Shown here: one piece after another, positions 1-6,594 of the stretch
Layout: each line of letters begins with the position of its first letter
How positions within the stretch are numbered: position 1 is the first letter of the stretch
The notes under the pieces: generated by a model
What the model was told of the DNA's origin: nothing
What the model saw: the letters and a program-made list of their open reading frames with translations, nothing else
Database searches by the model: none
Position numbers and translations under genes: made by a program
Source of the DNA: Candidatus Heimdallarchaeota archaeon
GTDB lineage: Archaea; Asgardarchaeota; Heimdallarchaeia; JABLTI01
Assembly: GCA_019894765.1 (NCBI GenBank)
Contig: JAGXNT010000045.1
Span: 1-16,655 of the forward strand
Direction: 5' to 3'
DNA: 16,655 nt

Positions 1-554
1 ACAAGATACCCTGAAAATCCATGAACCTTTATTTCAGCACCATATGTCTCAGTGCCCTTCATAAACTGCTTTAACAAACGAACTTCTTCATTAGAACCAA
101 CTGGAAGATTTTGTTTTATGAATTGTTTATGATTTGGAGAACGATCAACTGCACTTCTAATTTTTCTCCCGAGTTCAAATTCATAACAAGGAAGAATTTC
201 TATCTCAATGTCATCAGTGATTGCATACAAGTATGGATGCTTTGCATGTTTTCTTATCCAATCTAGTTTAATTCCTTTCTTAATTTCATTTAACAAATCT
301 TTGGGAGAAAATTTGCTTTCATATGGTAAAATGATAAAGATATCAATATCCCTGTTTCCAGATATCCAAGTGTCTCGAGAAAATGAACCAAGAAGCTCTA
401 TTCTTGCTTGGATCTTTGCATCTTGAAGTGCTTTCTCAAGCTTTGATGATATCTCAGCATATTTACTCTCGAGTAATTCTCTTTCTTTTTTAGCTGGACG
501 AATTTTCTTTAATACATCCAACTGAATTTGCTGGTATCTTTCTTCAAGATTCAT
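1..554 (-). CDS. cca: CCA-adding enzyme (tRNA nucleotidyltransferase), C-terminal part beyond window
   Basis: Adds or repairs the 3' CCA end of tRNAs from CTP and ATP without a nucleic-acid template. The visible part is the N-terminal 184 residues, read on the minus strand from an ATG at 554-552 and running off the window at base 1. After an N-terminal helix comes the class I nucleotidyltransferase signature: a GSFSRDTW motif near residues 51-58 followed by DIDIF, whose two aspartates bind metal. HPYLYA, EILPCYE and a final KVHGFSGYL stretch match the archaeal family closely. It lies 28 bases after thpR on the same strand, a pairing common in archaea, so the two are probably co-transcribed. 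The remaining half of a usual protein of about 440 residues lies outside the window. Truncation is by the window edge, with no sign of a broken gene. Confidence 0.95.
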   Translation of the reverse strand, partial: MNLEERYQQIQLDVLKKIRPAKKERELLESKYAEISSKLEKALQDAKIQARIELLGSFSRDTWISGNRDIDIFIILPYESKFSPKDLLNEIKKGIKLDWIRKHAKHPYLYAITDDIEIEILPCYEFELGRKIRSAVDRSPNHKQFIKQNLPVGSNEEVRLLKQFMKGTETYGAEIKVHGFSGYL

Positions 555-582
555 TTCCTTAACCTACTACTAGCTAAAATAT

Positions 583-1146
583 TTAATCAGTACTTTTTAC
601 TTCAAACAAATTAGTATAAACGGGACCATCTGGTGTTCTTACACTCTTCTTCAGTTTAAAAGAGTTAACTATGATCTTCCCGAATTCTGTTTTCTCATTT
701 TCTTTTAATTTATTTATTAACGGATCCTTATCTTGAATCCTCTTTACACGTCCAATTGTTAAATGGGCTCTAAACGGTCTATTCTCTTTTTTAAAATTGA
801 ATTGTCCACTCAAATCTTCTATTTTGCTGGCCAACTTTGATAATTCAGTAAATCCTTTGGTTACACCCACATAAATCGCATTGATGTAGCTTAAATTTGG
901 CAAGCAACCCAAACCGTTCAAGTCCATTTCAAAACTATTGAATTTGATTTTCTCAGCTGCGGTTTGTATTTCCGGAATTAATTTTTCCTCAAGATCACCT
1001 ATGAATTTCATTGTGAAATGAAGATTCTCAGGAATAACAAAGGCTATTCGTGTATCTGGTAAAGTCAGTTGAGACTGAATATCGGTTATTTTTTTCTTAA
1101 TAGCTTCATCTTCAAGATCAACAGCAAAGAAAGCTCTAACTTGCAT
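583..1146 (-). CDS. thpR: RNA 2',3'-cyclic phosphodiesterase (2H phosphoesterase)
   Basis: Opens 2',3'-cyclic phosphates on RNA ends; in archaea and bacteria this family was first known as a 2'-5' RNA ligase. The 187-residue length is normal. The two catalytic H-x-T motifs are intact: HFT at residues 43-45 (within LHFTMKFIG) and HLT at 128-130 (within RAHLTIGRV). The N-terminus MQVRAFFAVDL is typical, so the ATG at 1146 is a secure start. It precedes cca with a 28-base gap, suggesting one operon for tRNA end handling. The 129 bases between it and the divergent gene at 1276 must hold both promoters; an AT-rich TTAAAAATTAATTAATT stretch on the minus strand (about 1182-1198) is the likely promoter zone. 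Assignment is firm; the physiological substrate is not shown by the sequence. Confidence 0.93.
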   Translation of the reverse strand: MQVRAFFAVDLEDEAIKKKITDIQSQLTLPDTRIAFVIPENLHFTMKFIGDLEEKLIPEIQTAAEKIKFNSFEMDLNGLGCLPNLSYINAIYVGVTKGFTELSKLASKIEDLSGQFNFKKENRPFRAHLTIGRVKRIQDKDPLINKLKENEKTEFGKIIVNSFKLKKSVRTPDGPVYTNLFEVKSTD

Positions 1147-1275
1147 CTGTAATTACTCCTATTAATCTAAAGCATAACTTACAATTAATTAATTTTTAGT
1201 GAAATTAACGAATAACATAGAACAGTTTTTATTCTAGGTGAAAAAAGAAAAAGTCAGAGCTACTATAAAAAAGTG

Positions 1276-1710
1276 ATGAATGTGTTCAGATTCAAAGTAA
1301 TTACTAAGAAACACCCCACCGAAAGTTTCCGAAAGATTGCAACTGCTCTAAACGCAATAGTTGAAGGAGAAGTTTTAGAAGAAAAAGTGGGTGAGGAAAC
1401 TTATCTTTACATTGAAAAGAATAACTATTCTGCATTAGAGAAGCTTTACGAATTAGTAAGAAAACAAAGAATCCTTGATGTTTCTCGAAAAACTCTAAGA
1501 AATAATATTGTTGGACAATCAACCATTTTTTATGTAAATAAGCAAGTTGCTTTTATTGGGAAAATTAATTTCTGTGATGAAATAGGTGAATCACCTTTGG
1601 GTCCCATTCGAGTAGAATTAGAACACGAAAAGATTGAACAATTAGTTGATTGGCTTACTCCTTATACAAAAAATGGTGTGGAAGTAACTTTAGTTAAGAA
1701 ATTCCCCTAA
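1276..1710 (+). CDS. RNA-binding domain protein of the PF01877/COG1325 type (predicted exosome-associated)
   Basis: A 144-residue protein of an archaeal RNA-binding family once predicted to be an exosome subunit. The diagnostic part is the C-terminal half: ILDVSRKTL, then FYVNKQVAFIGKINFC, then GESPLGPIRVEL, and a final DWLTPYT. This matches the family pattern in which FYLNKQAAF is followed by ESPLGPI. A GTG at 1273 lies directly before the ATG at 1276; I chose the ATG because it is the stronger codon. The gene stands alone on the plus strand, divergent from thpR and convergent with rnz. A T-run at 1715-1719, just after the stop, may end its transcript. Its direct role is inferred from the family and was not demonstrated when the family was named. 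Confidence 0.85.
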   Translation: MNVFRFKVITKKHPTESFRKIATALNAIVEGEVLEEKVGEETYLYIEKNNYSALEKLYELVRKQRILDVSRKTLRNNIVGQSTIFYVNKQVAFIGKINFCDEIGESPLGPIRVELEHEKIEQLVDWLTPYTKNGVEVTLVKKFP

Positions 1711-1727
1711 AACGATTTTTCTTGACT

Positions 1728-2669
1728 TCATTCATTCTCTAAATCACGACGTGTTAAATTAATTTCCAAACCATCAAAAGCAATTATAGCTTCAGGAAAT
1801 TCTTCTCGGGCTTCTTTTTCTAGAGTGTCATCCTCTTTGGATCTCGGTGAGATATGAGTTAGATATAAACGCTTTGCATTTGCTTTTTTGGCTATTCGAG
1901 CAGACCATCGAGCAGTAGAGTGCAATCTTTCTTTTGCATTTTCCTCGTGATTATCCTCATAAGTCGATTCCATGACTAAAACATCAGCATCTATTGCAAA
2001 TGGAACAAATTCATCATCTACGTATAGTCCATCAAACGCAATAACAATCTTGAATCCTCTTCTTTTCTCACCTAGAACCATCTCTGGTAGAATGACCTTG
2101 TTTTCTTCTGATAAAACGGATTTTCCTTGCTGTAGCTCCTGCCATTTCTTCCCTTTCTTCACTTTGAGTTTCTTCGCTTCTTCTTTATTGAACCTTCCAA
2201 GTCGATCCTTTTCAATATAAGCATAAGCCATTGTGTAAACAGAGTGCATAACTCTCTTGGAGATTATCCGATAATTTTCTTCATCACACACAACACCCTC
2301 TTCAATTTCTTGAATTTCTATGGGAAATGACAAGCCATAATTTTCTTTTTTACCCATCATAGAATCAAAGAAATATTTTGTACCTAAAGGACCATAGATT
2401 GTGATAGGTTTTGTTCGTTCCATAAGTCTCATGGTATTTAGAAGACCAAAGATTCCATAGAGATGGTCAGCATGTAAATGACTGAATAGAACTTTTGTGA
2501 TCTTCTGAAAGTTCACATTAAATTTCATCATTTGATATTGAGTTCCTTCTCCACAATCAAACAAAAAAATCTCACCGTTTTCTCTCCGCATGGCTATACT
2601 CGAGAGAAAACGATCTTTTTGGGGAACAGAACCAGCAGTTCCTAGGAATGTTAATTTCAAGGCACTCAT
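1728..2669 (-). CDS. rnz: Ribonuclease Z (tRNA 3' endonuclease)
   Basis: Cuts the 3' trailer from precursor tRNAs, leaving an end ready for CCA addition. The 313-residue protein has the metallo-beta-lactamase fold with a complete zinc set: HLHADH at residues 64-69, H142, D213 (in AFDG), and H272 in the LTHISPR motif. H250 lies in the ERLHSTA signature, as in tRNase Z rather than in other family members. The GP-rich insert IYGPLGTKYFFDS is near residues 91-103. The N-terminus KLTFLGTAGSVP is canonical. Its ATG overlaps the TGA stop of trmG10 in an ATGA, so the two are translationally coupled. The co-operon of a 3' trimming enzyme with a tRNA methyltransferase fits a tRNA maturation function. 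Function is well supported. Confidence 0.95.
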   Translation of the reverse strand: MSALKLTFLGTAGSVPQKDRFLSSIAMRRENGEIFLFDCGEGTQYQMMKFNVNFQKITKVLFSHLHADHLYGIFGLLNTMRLMERTKPITIYGPLGTKYFFDSMMGKKENYGLSFPIEIQEIEEGVVCDEENYRIISKRVMHSVYTMAYAYIEKDRLGRFNKEEAKKLKVKKGKKWQELQQGKSVLSEENKVILPEMVLGEKRRGFKIVIAFDGLYVDDEFVPFAIDADVLVMESTYEDNHEENAKERLHSTARWSARIAKKANAKRLYLTHISPRSKEDDTLEKEAREEFPEAIIAFDGLEINLTRRDLENE

Positions 2670-3754
2670 TTCTTAACAAATACTCCTACTCTTCTTGTAA
2701 GGGATTTATGAATGTAAATTTTTTCGAAGATGCTTAAATGAAAGTCGTAATCCTTAGCAATTTCCTCTAAAGGTATTTCATCCAACATCCCAATTGCTAG
2801 TGTTCCTCCTTTCACTAAAGCATTGGATGCTTCTGAAAAGAATTGATCCAACAAATCCTCAACTTCCTTTCCATAGGTTGAAGTTGCGCGACCGTATGGT
2901 GGATCGGTTGCAATTGATTTTACATTATTATGGAAAGGTAGTTTTCTTGCATCGCTAACAAAGACATGGTATTGTGAATTCGGTTTATAATGAGCAAGAT
3001 TTCTTATTGAGCCTTTAACCATTCTTTTATCAATATCTAATCCAACAACACTGCAATTCATGAGTACTCCCTCAAGTATTATTCCTCCAGGACCACAAAA
3101 TGGATCTAAAAGAAAACTCTGTGTGCTAGCTTTGGATAAATTCACCATCATTCTAGCAAATCTAGGTTCTAAGGTTCCGGGTTTAAAATATGGTCTTCTA
3201 TCAGCTCTTCTTGACTCAAAAGAACCTTTTTTCCTGGCATAAACTTCTTCACCAAATAATAATTCATCTTGAGTGAATAGTAGCACGAAAGTTATATCCG
3301 GATTTTTTGTGTCAACTTCACAAGCACCATTCATTTTATCCCAGATTTTTTTACCAATTGCTACTTCTAAATCCATGGAATCGTATTCACTATAAGCTTT
3401 TCCGACTCTGTAGACTCTTACTAGAAAGCTCTTATGATTATTCATAATATCCTCAAAATCAATCTCTTGAGTAATCTTCTTGGCTAATTTCAAAACAGTA
3501 TCTTCGATCTCTTCAGTTTTATAATGAATCCGAACAGCACGTTTACAATACGCTGCTCGATCTGCAGCTAAATAAGCTCCTTCTTTGGAGCACTTTAAAA
3601 CAAGGCATTGCGTACTTTTCTTTAAAATTTCATGTGAATAATATTCACTCTCTAAAACAGATAAAACCTCGAATACAGGAAGTTCTGGATGAATTCCAGA
3701 CAAATGGAAAAAGTATGGATTGAGAGTTTTACTTGATTTATTACTGAAGTCCAA
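2666..3754 (-). CDS. trmG10: tRNA (guanine(10)-N2)-methyltransferase, THUMP-type
   Basis: Methylates N2 of guanine 10 in tRNA, using S-adenosylmethionine; archaeal enzymes can make the dimethyl form. Of 362 residues, roughly 1-170 form the N-terminal THUMP-containing part and 185-362 the Rossmann-like methyltransferase. The SAM loop is DPFCGPGG at 217-224, the acidic residue after the second strand lies in VVGLDIDKRM (about 236-245), and the catalytic DPPYGR is at 284-289. RRPYFKPGTLEPRFARMMVNL before the SAM loop is typical of Trm11/TrmG10. The first codon is TTG at 3754-3752. No convincing Shine-Dalgarno precedes it, but no ATG or GTG fits better. It follows prs by 20 bases and overlaps rnz by 4, making a tight operon. 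Whether the product is mono- or dimethylguanosine cannot be read from sequence. Confidence 0.92.
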   Translation of the reverse strand: MDFSNKSSKTLNPYFFHLSGIHPELPVFEVLSVLESEYYSHEILKKSTQCLVLKCSKEGAYLAADRAAYCKRAVRIHYKTEEIEDTVLKLAKKITQEIDFEDIMNNHKSFLVRVYRVGKAYSEYDSMDLEVAIGKKIWDKMNGACEVDTKNPDITFVLLFTQDELLFGEEVYARKKGSFESRRADRRPYFKPGTLEPRFARMMVNLSKASTQSFLLDPFCGPGGIILEGVLMNCSVVGLDIDKRMVKGSIRNLAHYKPNSQYHVFVSDARKLPFHNNVKSIATDPPYGRATSTYGKEVEDLLDQFFSEASNALVKGGTLAIGMLDEIPLEEIAKDYDFHLSIFEKIYIHKSLTRRVGVFVKK

Positions 3755-3774
3755 GAATACACTTTCCGTTTTGA

Positions 3775-4650
3775 TTAAATCTTAAGCTCATTATGTATTA
3801 TCGGAGCACAGGGTATTTTCGAGTAAACCGAAGGTAAACTATCTGTACTAATAATCTCCTCTGCACCAGCTTCTAAAATTCGTTTTTCACCATCATTAAT
3901 AGCCATCATATGTGTACTAGCAACAAATATCCGTCCAGCATTCATTCTTCTTAAAGCGGCTACAGATTTGGCAATTGTTCCGCCGGTTCTTATTACTTCA
4001 TCAGCAATTATCACATCTCTATCTTTGACATTAATTTTGTGAGAAAATAATTTAATCTCTCCATTCACTGGATCTCTTTTCTTCTCAAAATAATCTGTTT
4101 CTGCGTTCATAACTTTTCCAATAATTGAAACCCGTTCTTTTGCTCCTAAATCAGGAGCAAGAACTAATGGATTGTTAAGATTCTTCTCTAAGTAATAATT
4201 CCCAAACGCTGGCATAGCAGAAACATTATGAAAGAAATCTTCTCTTCCTTTGAGAACTTCCAGATTATGTAAATCAATCATATAGAGTCGTTTTGCGGGA
4301 GTTGCTCTTATAAGTTTGAACACATGAAAGACACTCACTATTTCCCCTTCTAGAATTCGTCTATCTTTTGCGCCATATGCAAGATAAGGAGCTACAAGCG
4401 TAATGTCTTCAGCTCCAAATTCTTCAGCTGTATAAGCAAGTTGTAGCAAACTAAAGAAATTGGAATCTTGAGGTCTTGTAATTGATTGAACAATGATTGT
4501 TTTCTTGTCCAAATTCTCACTTGAGAGAATCATATCCCTTTCACCATCTGGAAAGAATTTGTCTTTTACACTCACATGAGTTGCATTGAGCAAATCTGCA
4601 AGCTGTTTCCCAATTGATGGTTGTCCTGGTCCTGAAATTACAGTAGTCAT
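3775..4650 (-). CDS. prs: Ribose-phosphate pyrophosphokinase (PRPP synthetase)
   Basis: Makes phosphoribosyl pyrophosphate from ribose 5-phosphate and ATP for nucleotide, histidine and tryptophan synthesis. I place the start at the ATG 4650-4648 (291 residues, normal for archaea), because MTTVISGPGQPSIGKQLA aligns with the usual N-terminus. An in-frame ATG at 4677 would add nine non-conserved residues and leave almost no leader after the TATA-like ATTTTAAA at about 4700-4707. Motifs seen: the ATP-side stretch SITRPQDSN (56-64), LVAPYLAYGAKDRR (85-98) with the flexible-loop region, DLHNLEVL (126-133), and the PRPP-binding loop DVIIADEVIRTGGT (212-225). In that loop the family's usual two acidic residues appear as D217-E218. 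It sits between yhbY and trmG10; its own promoter or read-through from yhbY are both possible. Confidence 0.94.
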   Translation of the reverse strand: MTTVISGPGQPSIGKQLADLLNATHVSVKDKFFPDGERDMILSSENLDKKTIIVQSITRPQDSNFFSLLQLAYTAEEFGAEDITLVAPYLAYGAKDRRILEGEIVSVFHVFKLIRATPAKRLYMIDLHNLEVLKGREDFFHNVSAMPAFGNYYLEKNLNNPLVLAPDLGAKERVSIIGKVMNAETDYFEKKRDPVNGEIKLFSHKINVKDRDVIIADEVIRTGGTIAKSVAALRRMNAGRIFVASTHMMAINDGEKRILEAGAEEIISTDSLPSVYSKIPCAPIIHNELKI

Positions 4651-4734
4651 AACTTTCAACCATTTACTTCTCTGCATGTAATGATTTTCAAGATTACATT
4701 TAAAATAATCGGATAATAATTGAATGCTGTTTTC

Positions 4735-5010
4735 TTATTCCTTAGGAATGCTTCTATACAAGATTATTGTTTTTCCACGTTTATCAACAAGATTAGACCT
4801 TGTTTTATCTGTGAGAACCTTTATGTCTAAGTCGAGATTGTCTGAAAAATAGTTGCTAAGAAATTTCACCTTGATCAATTCTTTCATTTTAAGCTGTTGA
4901 TCTATGTGTTTAATTTGTGCGGGAGTTATTCCATTTTTGCCTATATTGGCAGTTGCTTTCTCATTGCGAACGATAGCTATTTTATTTTTTAATTTCCTCT
5001 TTAGACTCAA
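4735..5010 (-). CDS. yhbY: YhbY/CRM-domain RNA-binding protein
   Basis: A single-domain CRM (CRS1-YhbY) protein of 91 residues; bacterial YhbY associates with precursors of the large ribosomal subunit, and archaeal homologues are presumed to act in ribosome or RNA maturation. The signature is clear: ANIGKNGITPAQIKHID (about 21-37), then ELIKVKFL, and the C-terminal LVDKRGKTIILYR. The GKNG loop is the family's RNA-contact motif. The start codon is TTG at 5010-5008. It is supported by a strong Shine-Dalgarno (GGTAGGAG on the minus strand, ending nine bases before it) and by an in-frame TAG five codons upstream. A TATA-like CTATATC lies near 5050-5057. It is followed by prs, 84 bases on, and may head the prs-trmG10-rnz unit. 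Confidence 0.88.
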   Translation of the reverse strand: MSLKRKLKNKIAIVRNEKATANIGKNGITPAQIKHIDQQLKMKELIKVKFLSNYFSDNLDLDIKVLTDKTRSNLVDKRGKTIILYRSIPKE

Positions 5011-5048
5011 ACAAATCGTCTCCTACCTTCTTATCAACTGAACTAAGA

Positions 5049-5059
5049 TATAGTTGTCT
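5049..5059 (-). promoter_or_regulatory. Candidate TATA box for yhbY
   Basis: The minus strand reads ACTATATCTTA, about 45 bases before the yhbY start codon. An archaeal transcript begins about 25 bases after the TATA box, so this would give a leader of about 20 bases that contains the Shine-Dalgarno. If real, yhbY is transcribed separately from the membrane protein gene upstream. Recognised by composition and spacing only. Confidence 0.4.
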
Positions 5060-5122
5060 GTTTGTACTGCAACGAAATGACATGAATAATAAAGTTGATT
5101 CTTATTTTGAGATATTATCATG

Positions 5123-5214
5123 AAAAAAAGGGGTAGAGAATAGGTGGCACCGACAGTTATTACTGATAGTGCTACAATAATAACTGCTGAGAGGGAGGTC
5201 TAGCACCACCTATT
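5123..5214 (-). ncRNA. Candidate structured RNA: two nested 9-bp stems, possible pseudoknot, terminal U-tract
   Basis: Read on the minus strand. Outer stem: AATAGGTGG at 5214-5206 pairs perfectly with CCACCTATT at 5147-5139. Inner stem: CAGTTATTA at 5186-5178 pairs perfectly with TAATAACTG at 5162-5154, closing a 15-base loop. In that loop TAGCAC (5174-5169) is complementary to GTGCTA (5206-5201), which continues directly from the outer stem, so a pseudoknot stacked on that stem is possible. A pyrimidine-rich joiner with ACCTCC, like the 16S anti-Shine-Dalgarno, lies at 5199-5194. Nine bases after the outer stem comes a run of seven T (5129-5123), an archaeal termination signal. It begins at the TAG-TAA-TAG stops of the membrane protein gene. 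It could be an elaborate terminator, a 3'-UTR element, an attenuator for yhbY or a separate small RNA. I match no known riboswitch or ribozyme family. Confidence 0.55.
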
Positions 5215-5215
5215 A

Positions 5216-6049
5216 CTAAGAGGGTCTTTCGATTTTGTGTTTCGGATCAAGGGTCTTTGATTCGTGTAAACTTATTCTCTGTTCGGTATATACCGGAGAA
5301 CTAGTTTCAACTTTGACATAAAATCCTGCAAGCATGAGTAAAGGTCCTGTTAACCAAGTAATAATGGCTAATGAGGGGAACAAGTAGGGAGAAATATTTA
5401 CGAATGAATCTACTAAGAACATAAATAATCCTAGAATAATAGTTGAGAATCCAATTGTGAAATAACCAATGCGTTTCTTTGCTGTTTTGTTTTCAAGTTT
5501 AAAGAATGTAACAATGAGTAAAATTAAACCAGAAACGACAAAAACTGCTGGAATAATTTGAACAAACGATTTTCCAAGCAAATTATCGGTAGTTTTGAAA
5601 CCTCCAAAACTATCTGCAACAACCCAGTCATTAAGCACACCAATTGTCACCGAAGCAACTGAGATTAATCCTAATACTACATATAAAGACCAGTGTAGGG
5701 ATTCTGCGCCAAAGTAGATACCAATTGCTGAGAGAAGCAAAATTGCTGCACTTAGAATGCCAGTAGCTACACAAAGATCACGGAAAATATTTGCTGCTAC
5801 AAGTGATCTATATGCTACTGCGAAATTAATTCCGTTAAATAATAACGAAAGGGACCAAAATATAAAACCCGATGAAAATAATTGATTCAGTCTTTTCTTT
5901 GGATTTTTGACTAGGAACAAGATACTAATGACTGCTGATATTATTCCTGCAACAATCCATGCGATAGATGTAAACAAATTAAATGTTGTAACCAAGTTAA
6001 CCCACTCAAAAATTGGTCTAGAGTTTAGTATATAAAACACCCCTTCCAA
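5216..6049 (-). CDS. Seven-helix integral membrane protein of unknown function
   Basis: A 277-residue membrane protein with about seven hydrophobic helices, near residues 25-47, 58-80, 92-112, 118-140, 163-185, 196-215 and 221-245. A short polar C-terminal tail of about 32 residues follows. The first inter-helix loop, KNPKKRLNQLF then FIFWSLS, loosely recalls the seven-helix input domain found before histidine kinases, but no kinase or other output domain follows, so this is only a resemblance. No pump or transporter motif was recognised. The longest frame starts at TTG (6049-6047), with GTG at 6040 and TTG at 5995 as alternatives; none has a good Shine-Dalgarno. A TTTTATATA box-like element at 6036-6028 lies inside the frame and would favour the later start, so the N-terminus is uncertain. 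It ends TAG-TAA-TAG and runs straight into the structured element. Confidence 0.8.
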   Translation of the reverse strand: MEGVFYILNSRPIFEWVNLVTTFNLFTSIAWIVAGIISAVISILFLVKNPKKRLNQLFSSGFIFWSLSLLFNGINFAVAYRSLVAANIFRDLCVATGILSAAILLLSAIGIYFGAESLHWSLYVVLGLISVASVTIGVLNDWVVADSFGGFKTTDNLLGKSFVQIIPAVFVVSGLILLIVTFFKLENKTAKKRIGYFTIGFSTIILGLFMFLVDSFVNISPYLFPSLAIITWLTGPLLMLAGFYVKVETSSPVYTEQRISLHESKTLDPKHKIERPS

Positions 6050-6134
6050 AATATTTGCAGAAAAAAACCAAGTATGTTGTCATTATTGCAAAGATACTTG
6101 TCATGTGTAATGTATTTCTGTTGTTTTTGTGGAC

Positions 6135-6142
6135 TTTAAAAG
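6135..6142 (+). promoter_or_regulatory. Candidate TATA box for the small cysteine-rich gene
   Basis: TTTAAAAG preceded by GGAC sits in the 178-base divergent gap between the seven-helix protein gene and the plus-strand gene at 6228. It would place the transcript start near 6166 and leave a leader of about 60 bases. Composition and spacing are the only support. Confidence 0.35.
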
Positions 6143-6227
6143 GGTAAATCGAAATTTCTTCTTAATCAACAGTATAGAGAATCCCGAAAAATGAGCGGTA
6201 TTATTTGGACGGAAAATGGTGACAGGT

Positions 6228-6482
6228 ATGTTTAAAGATGTATTATCCACGGAAATTAAAAGTAAAGATCTAGAAAAACCTAGTTCAATAAAAAACGAAT
6301 TAAAAAACAATCACAGTCTAAAGTATCGAGAAATTTTATGTCCAAAAAGTTGTCAGGCAATTTCCTCTGAAGAATGTAAAACTTGTACTTCTCGACAAGA
6401 GCTTCATAGAAGACATGAACTTGGTTTATCACTTGTGACAATAATTTGCATGTGGGATATAGCTAAATCCTCTACAGATTAA
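6228..6482 (+). CDS. Small cysteine-rich protein, possible zinc-binding, unknown function
   Basis: I do not recognise this 84-residue protein. Its lysine-rich N-terminal half leads to C38-P-K-S-C42 and E-C50-K-T-C53, a CxxxC-x7-CxxC arrangement that could hold one zinc ion, followed by two histidines (60 and 63) and a hydrophobic end with C74. I chose the ATG at 6228 because GGTGA lies five bases before it. An ATG at 6216 would add four residues but has a weaker ribosome site. Codon choice (AAA, GAA, TTA, TGT) resembles neighbouring real genes, which supports coding. It lies 112 bases before the membrane protein gene at 6595 on the same strand. Coding status is moderately supported; no function is claimed. 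Confidence 0.55.
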   Translation: MFKDVLSTEIKSKDLEKPSSIKNELKNNHSLKYREILCPKSCQAISSEECKTCTSRQELHRRHELGLSLVTIICMWDIAKSSTD

Positions 6483-6537
6483 AGAAATGTTTGAAGTTTA
6501 TTAGGTGCTTCTGTCACAAATCTTACCTTTTATTTAT

Positions 6538-6547
6538 GTTTAAAAAG
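6538..6547 (+). promoter_or_regulatory. Candidate TATA box for the gene at 6595
   Basis: TGTTTAAAAA lies about 50 bases before the ATG at 6595, in the 112-base gap after the preceding gene. Transcription would begin near 6570 and give a short leader containing GGTCAGGT before the start codon. Called from composition and distance alone. Confidence 0.35.
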
Positions 6548-6594
6548 GTCTTTTGCAACATATCTGTGATTAATGTTTCAGGGTCAGGTTAATC

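Noticed and set aside
1273..1275. GTG as start of the RNA-binding protein gene
   Set aside because: The next codon is ATG, the usual stronger start, and nothing favours one extra residue.
5139..5214. The inverted repeats as a small transposable element (MITE)
   Set aside because: No direct repeat flanks the outer arms, no second copy is in the window, and the nested stems with a T-run fit an RNA element better.
5139..5214. The same element as an H/ACA guide RNA, a hammerhead ribozyme or a SECIS element
   Set aside because: There is no ACA box after the outer stem on either strand, no CUGAUGA/GAAA core, and no in-frame UGA or selenoprotein motif in the gene before it.
6101..6310. A minus-strand open frame of 69 residues
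   Set aside because: It overlaps the better supported plus-strand cysteine-rich gene, has no ribosome site that I can see and matches nothing known.
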